The position numbers and the translations under genes were made by a program. The notes beneath the pieces are model-generated. The model did not search any database and was not told the DNA's origin. It saw nothing but the letters and a program-made list of their open reading frames with translations. From Acidimicrobiia bacterium (lineage in GTDB: Bacteria > Actinomycetota > Acidimicrobiia > IMCC26256 > PALSA-610): a stretch of DNA of 64,000 nucleotides. The stretch covers positions 99,378-163,377 of the forward strand of contig JAOSJK010000001.1 in the NCBI GenBank assembly GCA_027494135.1. The letters are read 5' to 3'. This document shows positions 49,119-58,645 of this stretch, one piece after another. Within the stretch, counting starts at the first letter, position 1; each line of letters starts with the position of its first letter.

Positions 49119-49895
49119 CTAGGTCTGGAGGCTGGGGGTGCCGGCGGCCTCGGCGGCGTCCACGAGACGCTGCTCGCGGGCCAGCACCTTCCCGAACAGG
49201 AGGTTGTTCTCCTTGTGGATGTGGAGGTGGATGTCGGCCTCCATCTCGCGCAGGGCGCCGTAGAAGGCAATGAACGTGGGGCAGGCGTCGGCCGGCGGCG
49301 AGAAGTCGCGGGTGAGCGAGCGCAGCGTGCCCAGCGCAACCGCGGCGTCGTCGTGCTCGCTGTACATGCACGAGATCGGTCCCTCCACACCGGCGACGCC
49401 GATGTCTTCGACCGTCACCGCCGCCGCGAGCTGCTGGATCCAAGGGAAGAGCGCCCGCTCCTCGCGCTGAAGGTGCTCCTCCAGCTCCTCGCGGAGATGG
49501 GTGAAGACGGAGCGCACCTCGAGCACCTCCGGGTGGTTCTCGCCGTGCGCGTTGACGACCTTGTCGGCGAGCTCGGCGATCCGTGGGAAGGCCCGCTTCA
49601 AGTACGTGTGGTGAACGTCGATGATGTGACCGGCGAGCGCACCGATCTCCATCGCAGCCCAGCCGCTCTGCGCCACCTGCGGTTCGGCGGCGGCGCCGGC
49701 GCCCACCGAGCCCGCCTCTTCGAGCGCCTGGACCACGGCGGGCAGCGAGACACCTGCAGCCTCCGAGGCCGCCCGCAGGGTCCGGCTTCCGCCACAGCAG
49801 AAGTCGATGCCGTACTCCTCGAAGACGCCGGCACGGGCCGGGACCTCGTTGACGAGCGTACCGAGGGTGCTGTCTGGATCGATCGTGAGTGTCAT
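49119..49895 (-). CDS. ScdA/RIC-type di-iron protein for repair of iron-sulfur clusters
   Basis: A 258-residue protein. The N-terminal ScdA_N domain has GTLVNEVPARAGVFEEYGID followed by FCCGG (DUF542). The hemerythrin-like domain has His and Glu ligands in GHIIDVHHTYLK, in LREELEEHLQREERALF, in MYSEHDDAAVALG and in DIHLHIHKENNLLF. RIC proteins repair nitrosylated or oxidised Fe-S clusters. It supports the nitrosative-stress reading of this island. The frame is intact. Confidence 0.92.
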   Translation of the reverse strand: MTLTIDPDSTLGTLVNEVPARAGVFEEYGIDFCCGGSRTLRAASEAAGVSLPAVVQALEEAGSVGAGAAAEPQVAQSGWAAMEIGALAGHIIDVHHTYLKRAFPRIAELADKVVNAHGENHPEVLEVRSVFTHLREELEEHLQREERALFPWIQQLAAAVTVEDIGVAGVEGPISCMYSEHDDAAVALGTLRSLTRDFSPPADACPTFIAFYGALREMEADIHLHIHKENNLLFGKVLAREQRLVDAAEAAGTPSLQT

Positions 49896-50017
49896 GCCTA
49901 TCAGGGTACCGGCGCTCCGGCGCCTCCCCGACGCGGGTCGCCGCCCACCGGGTCGACCGCGGACAGACCGCGGCGAGGCCGCTTCCACGCCGCGCCGGTG
50001 CCGTAGCCTGGAGGCAC

Positions 50018-50092
50018 GCGCCCGTAGCTCAGTCCGGATAGAGCGGCGGACTTCTAATCCGAAGGTCGGAGGTTCGAGTCCTCCCGGGCGCG
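50018..50092 (+). tRNA. tRNA-Arg (TCT)
   Basis: Acceptor stem GCGCCCG with CGGGCGC, anticodon loop CTTCTAA giving TCT, T arm around GTTCGAGTC. The first pair of the anticodon stem (G27 with A43) is mismatched. CCA is not encoded. The methyltransferase ATG follows four bases later. Confidence 0.94.
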
Positions 50093-50096
50093 CCCG

Positions 50097-51170
50097 ATGA
50101 CCTGCCCAGATCCGGCCCCGGAACAGCGCCGCGAGGCGCCCACCGACCGCATGCTGCGGCTGATCAACGACGGGTTCCTCGTCCTGCTGGTCGGCATCGG
50201 CCACCGGACCGGCCTCTTCGACGCTCTCGACGGCATGCCTCCGTCGTCGGCGGCGGGGATCGCCACCGCAGCGGGGCTGAACGAGCGCTATGTGCGCGAG
50301 TGGCTCGGGGCGATGGCCTGCGGCGGCATCGTCGAACACGATCCGACCACCGATACGTTCGTCCTGCCCAGCGCATACGCCGACGTTCTGACGACCCGTG
50401 CCGGACCGAGAAACGCGGCCGCTCTCGCGCCAATCGTGGCGATGCTCGCGGCGGTGGACGATCGCATCGTCGAGTGCTTCCGCCACGGTGGAGGGACCGA
50501 GTACTCCGACTACCCGGCCTTCGTCCGCACCATGTCGGAGCAGAGCCGGATGCTCTTCGACCTGGCGCTGATACCGGCCATCCTCCCGCTGGTCGAAGGA
50601 GTCGTCGACCGACTCGAGCGCGGCATCGACGTGCTCGACGTCGGCTGCGGGTCCGGCCATGCGATCAACGTGATGGCAGCGAGGTTCCCGCGGAGCGCCT
50701 TCGTCGGCTACGACCTGCTCGACACGGCGATCGACGCCGCGCGCGCGGAGTCACAGGCACTGGGGCTCACGAACACGACCTTCGAGCAGCGCGACACCGC
50801 CGACCTCGGACACGACTCGGCCTTCGACTTCGCCACTACGTTCTCCTCGATCCACGATCAAGCGTTCCCGCGCCGCGTGCTGGCGGGCATCGCTCGCTCG
50901 CTCCGCCCCGGAGGCGTCTACCTCTGCGCCGACGCTGGGTACTCGTGCCACCTCGGCGACAACATCGATCTCCCCTACGCCCCGCTCGCGTACACCATCT
51001 CGACGATGCACTGCATGCCCGTCTCACTCGGCCTCGGCGGAGAGGGGCTCGGCGAGGCCTGGGCCGGGCCACAGGCGCTGGACCTCCTCGCCGAGGCCGG
51101 CTTCGGAGACGTGATCCGCCACACGCCGCCGTGGCACGAGGGGTTCGACTACTACGTCTGCCGCATCTGA
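50097..51170 (+). CDS. SAM-dependent methyltransferase with winged-helix N-terminus
   Basis: A 357-residue class I methyltransferase. The winged-helix-like N-terminus (residues about 15-90, GIATAAGLNERYVREWLGAM) resembles O-methyltransferase dimerisation domains. The SAM-binding motif is GIDVLDVGCGSGHAINVMAA near residue 176, with AFVGYDLLDTAIDAAR and FATTFSSIHDQ following. It starts four bases after tRNA-Arg and is followed by a 9-bp repeat tract. The substrate is unknown. Confidence 0.9.
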   Translation: MTCPDPAPEQRREAPTDRMLRLINDGFLVLLVGIGHRTGLFDALDGMPPSSAAGIATAAGLNERYVREWLGAMACGGIVEHDPTTDTFVLPSAYADVLTTRAGPRNAAALAPIVAMLAAVDDRIVECFRHGGGTEYSDYPAFVRTMSEQSRMLFDLALIPAILPLVEGVVDRLERGIDVLDVGCGSGHAINVMAARFPRSAFVGYDLLDTAIDAARAESQALGLTNTTFEQRDTADLGHDSAFDFATTFSSIHDQAFPRRVLAGIARSLRPGGVYLCADAGYSCHLGDNIDLPYAPLAYTISTMHCMPVSLGLGGEGLGEAWAGPQALDLLAEAGFGDVIRHTPPWHEGFDYYVCRI

Positions 51171-51180
51171 AGTGGGCTGC

Positions 51181-51234
51181 GCCGGCCACGCCGGCCACGC
51201 CGGCCACGCCGGCCACGCCGGCCACGCCGGCCAC
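51181..51234 (+). repeat. Six tandem copies of GCCGGCCAC
   Basis: A perfect 9-bp repeat, six units, lies between the stops of the convergent methyltransferase and ABC-permease genes. Each unit contains the palindrome GGCC. It is not in an identified gene and may be a variable-number repeat. Confidence 0.85.
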
Positions 51235-51296
51235 GCCGGTCGGCCAAATCGGCGAGATCGCCGACACTGGCGACACGGCCACGAACGACTCGACGT

Positions 51297-53749
51297 CTAC
51301 TCCAGCACCCTCAGGGTGCTCGGCACGTCCATGCGCCTCAGTCGGCGTAGCGTGAACACAGGAGCGAGGGCGACGGTTGCGATCGAGAGGACGACGATCG
51401 TCGTGAGAGTCCCGCCGTTGATGATCGCTCGCACCCCGAGCTCCGGGAGAGTCTCGGCGAGCAACGACGTCATCATCCAGTCGAGGACCGCATAGCCGAG
51501 GCCGATGCCCACCGCCGTGCCCAGCACTCCCGTGATGATGCTCTCGGTCGTCACGACACCGAGCACCCTCCTGACCGGCACGCCGAACGCGAACATCGTC
51601 GCCTGCTCCCGCGCCCGCTCGTCGACGCTGATGCTCGCCGAGTTGAACGCGATCAGGAGCGCGAGCGCGAGCACCATCCCCTGGAGAAGACGGAGCACGC
51701 CCACGTACTGCTCGAGGCGATCCTCGATCAGCCGTCGCATCTCGGCGACCGGCTGCACCGATGCGACTCCCGCGCGGCCGAAGAGGGCCCGCTTCACCTC
51801 CTCGTCGCCGGCCCCCGGGGCAGGGCTCACCTGGAGGAAGTTGGTGATCCCCTCGAGGCCGAAGAGGCTGGCGCTCCCGGCGTCGAGATAAGTGGCGAAC
51901 CGCATCGGGTCGGGGTGCAGGGCCGCCACCTCCATCTCGGAATCGACCATCGCGTACGCGAGCTCCCCGGTGCGCTGCGGATGCCGCAGAGTGACCCGGT
52001 CGCCCGGCCGCACTCCGAGATCACTCGCCGCCTTCACGGAGATGACGACCCCGGCCGCGACGTCGCCTTCCACGGGATCGATGAGCGTGGGCACCCACAT
52101 CGCCCGGTCGAAATCGATCACCTGCGGGATGACGTCGATCTCCTCACCACCCGACTTCAGCTGCCCGATCAGGCGTAGACCCACATCGGCGGCGGCGACA
52201 GCGCCCGCGCCCTCTATGTCGCGGACCACGTCGGAGTCCACGGGATAGAAGCCGTCGAGGTCTACCAGCAGTCGGTCGCCGGCTGTGTGGGTCTGCTCAT
52301 CACTGCTCTCGTTCACCGTCCCCAACCAGGAGTCGAGCGCCCCGAGCACCACGACGAGCGCGCTGATCGCCATCGCGATGCCCAGCACGGTCAGCAGTGT
52401 TCGGCGGGGCGCGCGCAGGGTGTTGCGGTACGGCATCTGCCTGACCACACCGCCCGGCAGCGAGACATGGGCCAGCCACGGGGCGACCCCCGCGCTCGCC
52501 GGCGCTCCGCACCCGGCCCCGTTCGGATCGCGTCGACCGGCTCCACTCGAACCGCGCGCCAGACCGGGATCACGGTCGCGATGATCGGGAGCGCCAGCCC
52601 CAGCGCCGTCGCCACAGCGAACTTGTCGAGCTGTATCGGCGTCTTCCACACCGGCAGCGGCAGCGCCGAGACGAAGAGGGAACGCATCCCGCTCATCACG
52701 ACGAACCCGACCCCGATCCCGGCGACGACTCCGATCAGCGCGACCTGCACCCCGACGAGCATCGGACGTACCGCGAGCAGCCTGGGCGGCGCCCCGAGCG
52801 CCATGCCGACACCGATCTCGCGCCGCTCCGCATCCACGATCCGGCTGATGAGGTTGAACGAGGCGAACGCCGCCGCCATGAGTATGAGGACGGCGAAGAG
52901 GTTCCACACCTTCTGGTCGTTCTCGATGTCCTCGTAGAGGACGCGGTAGACGGGGTCCTCGTCGCGGGTCGTGAGCGTCACCCCCACGTCGGGCAGATCC
53001 TCGGCGAACTGCTGCGCAAGCGTCTCCTTCGCCGCGTCGAGGTCGGCACCGGGGGCGAGGCGCACGACCAGGTCGTTCACCTTCCCCGCGTGACCGGCTA
53101 GCTCCTGCGCATCGTCGATGGGCATGAAGAGCACCGCGAAGTTCGCCTCGGCGAAGAGTCCCGCGGCCGAGTCGGTGACCATGAAGTACTCGGGCGTCGT
53201 GCCGAGGCCGGTGTAGGTGACCTCCCGATCGCCTGCGATGCGCACCGTCCCGCTCTCGGGCAGGTCGTAGTGGCCGGCGAACTTCTGCTCCAGGAGCGCT
53301 TCGGGGCCGGCGCCGGTGCCGTCGGGAGCGGCCCCCTCCTCGACCCACGGGCGATTCACCTCGACGCCTCCGGCGAGATCGAGACCGACGATCCTGCCGG
53401 GCACGAGGATCGTCTGCTCCGCCGTCGACGCGTCGACCTGGGTGGGTACCGTCAGGCGCTCGGCGGTCGCGACCACCGACGCGTCTCCCCCCGTGGAGCG
53501 AGCGACGGCCGCGAGCGCGCCTGCGTCCACGTAGCTTCCGGTGCTCAGGGCGACGCGCAGATCGTGCATCCGCAGCAGGCCGTACGACGCGTCGTTCGAC
53601 TGCCGTCGCCACTCGGCGGTGCTGCCCAGTGCGGAGAAGACCCCCGTGCCGATCGCGATGATGAACGCGATCGCGCTCACGAGCACCCACCGCCGGCGCA
53701 GGTCGCGCCTGGACCAGCGGAGCCAGAGCCGGAGGGACGACCTCGCCAT
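51297..53749 (-). CDS. FtsX-like ABC transporter permease (one frameshift)
   Basis: A large MacB/FtsX-type permease of about 817 residues. Half 1 starts RWVLVSAIAFIIAIGTGVFS and has an extracytoplasmic domain, then NLFAVLILMAAAFASFNLIS. Half 2, after a missing base near 52517, starts APRRTLLTVLGIAMAISALV and repeats the fold, ending LTTIVVLSIATVALAPVFTL. FtsX core domains are in both halves. It probably exports lipoproteins, peptides or signals with the adjacent ATPase. It lies seven bases after the ATPase gene. Confidence 0.88.
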
Positions 53750-53755
53750 GTCCGC

Positions 53756-54503
53756 CTACCAGCGCAGGTCGTCTATGCGGGCACGGCCACCGGTAGGTGG
53801 GCCGTCAGAGACCACGTGTCCGCTCGATAGCTCGATCACGCGGTCGGCGACGCGCGAGATCTCACGGTTGTGGGTCACGACCAGCACCGTCTTGCCCTCC
53901 TCGGCCTGCACGCGAAGCAGCTCGAGGATCTGCACGCCCGTGCGGAAGTCGAGCTCTCCCGTCGGCTCGTCGGCGAGGAGGATCGGGTTGCCCGTGGCGA
54001 GAGCGCGCGATCGCCACGCGCTGCTGCTCACCACCGGAGAGCTGATGTGGGAAGTGGTCGACGCGCTCCGCGAGGCCGACCTTCGCGAGCGTCTCCCGGG
54101 CGACAGTCGGGGCGTCGGGCCGCCCCGACACCTCCGCTCCGAACTGGACGTTCTCCAGAGCGGTGAGACCGGGGAAGAGGTTGAACGACTGGAAGACGAA
54201 GCTCACCGTCTCGCGCCGCACCGCGAACCTCTCCGCACGCGATGCACCGGTGATGTCGCGGTCGTCGATGCGTACTCGCCCCTCGCTGGGCGTGTCGAGG
54301 GCGCCGATCATGTTGAGGAGAGTCGTCTTGCCGCTACCCGACGGCCCGAGGATGACCACGAATGCCTCCTCGTCGACATGGAGGCTGACATCCTCGAGCG
54401 CGGTCACCGTCACGTCGCCGATGCGATAGCGCTTCGCAACGTCGTCGAGGTCGATGCGCGTGCCGAGCGACGTGCGCGCCGGGTCGGAGGGATCTGCACT
54501 CAT
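53756..54503 (-). CDS. LolD-type ABC transporter ATP-binding protein (one frameshift)
   Basis: About 249 residues. Walker A GPSGSGKTTLLNM, Q-loop FVFQSFNLFPGLTAL, signature HQLSGGEQQRVAIAR, Walker B PILLADEPTGELDFRTG and H-loop VLVVTHNREI. Near 54005 the frame breaks in a GC dinucleotide run; two missing bases restore VAIARALATGNPILL. ATG at 54503 or 54521 could start it. Paired with the FtsX-like permease as a MacB-type exporter. Confidence 0.92.
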
Positions 54504-54538
54504 TGCACCATGCTGCCCCATCCGCCCACCGAACCCCT

Positions 54539-54583
54539 TGTTTGGACCTCAGCGGAGCCCTGGCGACCACGTGGGTCCAAACA
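54539..54583. terminator. Inverted-repeat element upstream of tRNA-His
   Basis: TGTTTGGACC at 54539-54548 pairs with GGTCCAAACA at 54574-54583 around a 25-base loop. The loop length equals that of the element at 49064-49112, and both have a GTTTNGG-type arm. It lies just beyond the start of the ATPase gene and about 80 bases before tRNA-His, so it may terminate transcription or be a member of a dispersed repeat family. Confidence 0.6.
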
Positions 54584-54664
54584 GGGTGATGTGCCGGTGG
54601 AAAGCGGGTCGGGTAGCGGGGAGACCGTCCGGTAGCATGTTCACCGGCCCGGCGACGGGCGCCT

Positions 54665-54739
54665 GGTGACTGTAGCTCAGGTGGTTAGAGCGTCGGGTTG
54701 TGGACCCGAAGGCCGGGGGTTCGAGACCCCTCAGTCACC
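54665..54739 (+). tRNA. tRNA-His (GTG)
   Basis: Acceptor stem GTGACTG with CAGTCAC, anticodon stem TCGGG/CCCGA and loop TTGTGGA give anticodon GTG. The extra G at 54665 opposite the discriminator C is the identity mark of tRNA-His. CCA is not encoded. Confidence 0.96.
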
Positions 54740-54782
54740 CTCGAAGGCGGTAGCAGCCTCAGCCTCGCTACCACCCCCAGCG

Positions 54783-55682
54783 CTACCGACCCAGGAGGTC
54801 GCGCAGCGCAGCCTCGACGGTCGGGTGCTCGAAGACGTAGCCGCTCTCCTGCAACTGCATCGGTGCGACGCGCTGGCTCGCCATCAAGAGCTCGTCGACC
54901 AGCTCCGCTCCGAAGCGGAGCTTCAGCGGTAGCAGCGGCGTGCGCAGGATCGTGGGCCGGTGCAGGACCTTGCCCAGGGTCCGCGCGAACTCCGAGTTGC
55001 GCACCGGGTTCGGGGCGACGGCGTTGACCGGTCCCGAGAGGTCTCCGCTACCGAGGGCGTGGACGATCGCGCCGACCTCGTCGGCCAGGGAGATCCACGG
55101 CATCCACTGACGCCCCGACCCCTGCCGTCCGCCCAGGCCCAACCGGAACGGCAGCAGCATCCTGCGCAGGGCGCCTCCTACAGGGCTGAGGACCACTCCA
55201 CTGCGGAGCAGGACCGTGCGGATCCCCGCCTCCGCGGCGGGGGCCGCAGCCGCCTCCCACGCGCGACACACCTCCGACAGGAAGCCCTCACCCGGCGTGC
55301 TGCGCTCGTCGAGGACCTCGTCACCTCGGCTGCCGTAGTAGCCGACCGCCGACGCCGACACCAGGACACGCGGCGGTCGCGCGAGGCCCGCCAGAGCGCC
55401 CGCGAGGAGCGACGTGCCGGCCGTGCGGCTCTCGAGTATCCGGGCCTTCTGCTCGGGGCTCCAACGCCGCTCGCCGATCCCCTCCCCCGCGAGGTGCACG
55501 GCGGCGTCGACGCCCTCCAGGGCCGCCGCGTCGATCGTCGCGGCTTGGGGGTCCCATGCCACGAGGTCGCCGCCGGTGGACCCACCCCTAACGAGGCGCA
55601 CCATCCGGTGCCCGTCGGAGGCGAGCGCCGTCGCGAGTGCCGATCCGACCAACCCATGCGAGCCGCTTACGAGAACGTCCAT
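54783..55682 (-). CDS. TIGR01777 / YfcH-like NAD(P)-dependent epimerase
   Basis: A 299-residue SDR-type protein. The start MDVLVSGSHGLVGSALATAL is the nucleotide-binding motif. VHLAGEGIGERRWSPEQK and SRTAGTSLLAGALAG are the family's signature segments, and SASAVGYYGSRGD carries the Tyr. A GTG or ATG upstream is possible, but ATG at 55682, with GAGGGGG before it, gives standard length. The biochemical role of the family is unknown. Confidence 0.92.
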   Translation of the reverse strand: MDVLVSGSHGLVGSALATALASDGHRMVRLVRGGSTGGDLVAWDPQAATIDAAALEGVDAAVHLAGEGIGERRWSPEQKARILESRTAGTSLLAGALAGLARPPRVLVSASAVGYYGSRGDEVLDERSTPGEGFLSEVCRAWEAAAAPAAEAGIRTVLLRSGVVLSPVGGALRRMLLPFRLGLGGRQGSGRQWMPWISLADEVGAIVHALGSGDLSGPVNAVAPNPVRNSEFARTLGKVLHRPTILRTPLLPLKLRFGAELVDELLMASQRVAPMQLQESGYVFEHPTVEAALRDLLGR

Positions 55683-55940
55683 GGTGCCCCCTCGGTCTCG
55701 CGCAACGCTACGCGACACTCCCCCGCCCCGCCCGGCACGCGCTATCCCGTCGCCCGTAGCACCCCACTGCGCCCGGACGCCCTCGCTACCCCGTCGCACG
55801 GCGCACCCCACTTCCCGCCCTATCGTCCGATACGGCGCGCTCGACACGGCAGGCCCGACGTCCCACGTTGCCCGAGGGCGTCGCGAGCGCAGTCGGCTAC
55901 GATGACGCTCGCTTCCGCGCCCGCGACGCGCGAGTAGCGA

Positions 55941-56016
55941 GCGCCCCTAGCTCAACTGGCTAGAGCAGCAGACTCTTAATCTGCGGGTTCCGGGTTCGAG
56001 TCCCGGGGGCGTACCA
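55941..56016 (+). tRNA. tRNA-Lys (CTT)
   Basis: Acceptor stem GCGCCCC with GGGGCGT (first pair G-U), anticodon stem GCAGA/TCTGC and loop CTCTTAA give anticodon CTT. The 3' CCA is encoded. A TACGAT hexamer about 30 bases upstream may be its -10. Confidence 0.96.
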
Positions 56017-56063
56017 GTCGACGGTCTTCCCCCTGACTCATCGGATGGGCGCACATTGCGCCC

Positions 56064-57002
56064 GTGAGTTCCCTCAGGGGGCATTGGATGGCACAAGGTG
56101 CGCCGGTCGCGGCGCTCTCGCGCCTCAGCCGGCCGACGCTCGGCGTCTTCCGGGGCTCCGCGGCGGTGCAGCTAGGCGTGACACGCAAGCAACTGCGCGC
56201 TCTCTGCGTGGCCGACGTCATCGCGCGCGAGCTGCCCGACACCTACCGGATGACCGCCGTGACGCCGTCGGACGCGCAGCGGCTGCACGCTGCTCTGCTC
56301 TGGGCCGGCGGCGAGGCGGCCGCCGACGGACGCTCGGCCGGAGCCTGCTACGGCCTGGAGGGGGTTCGGGCAGGCATGCCGGAGATCGTCGTGCCGCGGC
56401 GGTGTCGCCGGCGCAGTGCAGAGGTCGCCGTGCGCCGTGTCTCGGAGCTCCGGCCACTCATGCTGCGCAGACATCGCGGTGTCCGCGTCACCGGGATCGA
56501 GGCGACGCTCGTGCACCTCGCACACCTTCTGGATGGCGAGGCCTTCGAGGTCGCGTGCGAAGACGCCCGACGCCGGCGGCTCACCTCCGTCCCGGCCCTC
56601 CATGCGTACCTCGATCGCTTCGCACAGCCGGGCCATCGCGGCGTGGCGCAAGCCCGTTCACTCCTTGGTGAGCTCGATCCGGCACACGCCTCCAGGTCGA
56701 CGCTGGAGGTCAAGACACGACGCCTCCTCTCCTCCAACGGCTTCGGCGACTACTCGCGTGAGCTCCCCCTCGCATGGAACGGCCGCACCTACCTCTTCGA
56801 CTTCGCCTTCGAGCAGGCACGCACGATCCTCGAGGTCAACGGCCGTCGCTGGCACGACGACCCCTCCGACTACGAGCACGACAACGAGAAGTGGAGCGTG
56901 CCGGGCCGCTGCGGCTACAAGATCGTCTTCGCCACGTGGGACAAGGTCACCCGCCGTCCCGGCGAGCTCCTCGCGGAGCTCGCCGCGACTCTCGCAGCAT
57001 GA
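56064..57002 (+). CDS. DUF559-domain protein with AbiEi-like N-terminus
   Basis: A 312-residue protein. The N-terminal part (AVQLGVTRKQLRALCVADVI, AALLWAGGEAAADGRSAGAC) resembles the winged-helix AbiEi-type domain of abortive-infection antitoxins. The C-terminal DUF559 domain is related to restriction-like nucleases, with the pattern GRTYLFDFAFEQARTILEVN and a Lys/Trp segment at the end (GYKIVFATWDKV). This combination is widespread in actinobacteria and its role is unknown. GTG at 56064 is the start used. Confidence 0.82.
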   Translation: MSSLRGHWMAQGAPVAALSRLSRPTLGVFRGSAAVQLGVTRKQLRALCVADVIARELPDTYRMTAVTPSDAQRLHAALLWAGGEAAADGRSAGACYGLEGVRAGMPEIVVPRRCRRRSAEVAVRRVSELRPLMLRRHRGVRVTGIEATLVHLAHLLDGEAFEVACEDARRRRLTSVPALHAYLDRFAQPGHRGVAQARSLLGELDPAHASRSTLEVKTRRLLSSNGFGDYSRELPLAWNGRTYLFDFAFEQARTILEVNGRRWHDDPSDYEHDNEKWSVPGRCGYKIVFATWDKVTRRPGELLAELAATLAA

Positions 57003-57114
57003 GCGCGGCCCGACCCGGCGCAGGTGATCCTCCGCCGTCTCGACGAGGCTCAGAAGCATCGGCCGAGCCGCGGCGGATCGGACTCACACGGGAAGTGCGA
57101 AGGGTGAGAGAACC

Positions 57115-57279
57115 ATGTCAGTCCTAGCCGAGATGGAGCAGGCAGGCCCGCCCGCGGGCGGGCCGCCGCCGCAGGTCGTTCAGATTGAGGCGCTCGGCAA
57201 GAAGCAGGGCATCACGAGCATGGTCCTCGACATCGCGCTGATCGCCATGCTCGCGTTGATGATCTGGCGACCGATGTAG
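57115..57279 (+). CDS. Small single-pass membrane protein
   Basis: A 54-codon frame between the DUF559 gene and the epoxide hydrolase. An acidic and Pro/Gly-rich N-terminus (EMEQAGPPAGGPPPQ) leads to a C-terminal hydrophobic helix TSMVLDIALIAMLALMIW and a short positive tail RPM. A Shine-Dalgarno-like GGGTGAG lies upstream. No family is recognised. It could be a real micro-protein; lack of homologues is not testable here. Confidence 0.5.
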   Translation: MSVLAEMEQAGPPAGGPPPQVVQIEALGKKQGITSMVLDIALIAMLALMIWRPM

Positions 57280-57289
57280 GCGCCTGCGC

Positions 57290-58437
57290 TCAGCGCAGGT
57301 CGCGGCAGAACGCCCTCAGGTCGCCGATCAGGAGGTCTGGCTCCTCCATCGCGGCGAAGTGCCCGCCTCGGTCGAAGCGCGTGTAGCGCACGACGTTGTA
57401 CGCCGCCTCGATCCACGAACGCGGCATCCGCAGGATCTCCTTCGGGAAGACTGCAGCGGCGGTGGGCACCTCGACGCGCTCCCCCATCGGGGGAACCTGC
57501 CGGCGCGCTGCGACTCGCAGTAGAGGCGCACCGAGGAGCTGATGGTGCCGGTGACCCAGTACACGGTCAGGTTCGTGAGGATCTGGTCGCGGGTCAGTGC
57601 GTCTTCAAGATCGCCGTCGTGGTCGGTCCAGGCGTGGAGCTTCTCGACGATCCATCCGGCGAGTCCCGCCGGCGAGTCGGTGAGCCCGTAGCCGAGCGTC
57701 TGCGGGTTCTTCCCCTGTATCTGCTGGTACGCGGTGCCCTCGGCCATGAAGGCACCGAGGTCGGCCATGTCGGCCTGCTCCTGCTCGGTCAGGTCGTCGC
57801 CGCCCTCCGCCGGCGGCCAGCCGATCGGCATGTTGACGTGCAGGCCGGCCATGTGGTCGGAGTCGAGGAGCGCCAGCTGGCCCGAGATCATCGCGCCCCA
57901 GTCGCCGCCCTGCGCGCCGTACCGGCTGTAGCCGAGACGCCCCATCAGTGTCTTCCAGGCCTGCGCGACCCTGCGCACGTCCCACCCGGCCTCCCGAGTG
58001 GGCCCAGACCATCCGTAGCCGGGGATCGACGGGCAGACGACATGGAACGCGTCGGCAGGGTCGCCGCCGTGGGCGGCGGGGTCCGAGAGCGGCCCGATCA
58101 CGTCGAGGAACTCCGAGACCGAACCGGGCCATCCGTGGGTGATCACCAGCGGGAGCGCCGACGGTTCGGGCGAGCGGGCGTGGATGTAGTGGACGGTCTG
58201 GCCGTCGATCTCGGTGAGCGCGTTCTCGTAGCGGTTGAACCGCTCCTCCTGGGCGCGCCAGTCGAAACGGGTCCGCCAGTACTCGCAGAGGTCGCGCAGA
58301 TAGGCGAGATCGGTGCCGTAGCCCCAACCCGATCCCGGGATCTCCTCCGGCCATCTGGTCCGGGCGAGCCTGTCGCTCAGGTCGGACAGCACCGCGTCGG
58401 GTACCGCGATCTCCATGGGTGTGATCTCGCCGGCCAT
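57290..58437 (-). CDS. Epoxide hydrolase family alpha/beta hydrolase (one frameshift)
   Basis: About 382 residues. The N-terminal EHN domain (RLARTRWPEEIPGSGWGYGT) is followed by the alpha/beta hydrolase fold with HGWPGSVSEFLDVI (oxyanion HGxP), the nucleophile Asp in AQGGDWGAMIS and the catalytic His in RFDRGGHFAAMEEP. A missing base in the G run at 57489-57493 (C run on the coding strand) rejoins the C-terminal PMGERVEVPTAAAVFPKEIL. It hydrolyses epoxides; the physiological substrate is unknown. Confidence 0.9.
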
Positions 58438-58645
58438 GTCTCCCCCGAGTCGTCCGCCGCTGCACTCTCGTGGCACCGACGCTACGCGCAACGACCACCA
58501 TCGGTCGGGTCACCCGAGCAACGTCTTCGGCGGGCGTCCTCCGGGTGAAGAACCAGACCGATGACCCGCGCAGCGCCGGACCGGTAACCCGAGCGGTGTC
58601 ATCGGGCGCAGGGCGCCCGGAGGCTGCACCGTAGACTGCGCCGCC

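Noticed and set aside
51181..51234. A CRISPR-like or iteron array
   Set aside because: Units of 9 bp follow without spacers and there is no replication gene nearby.
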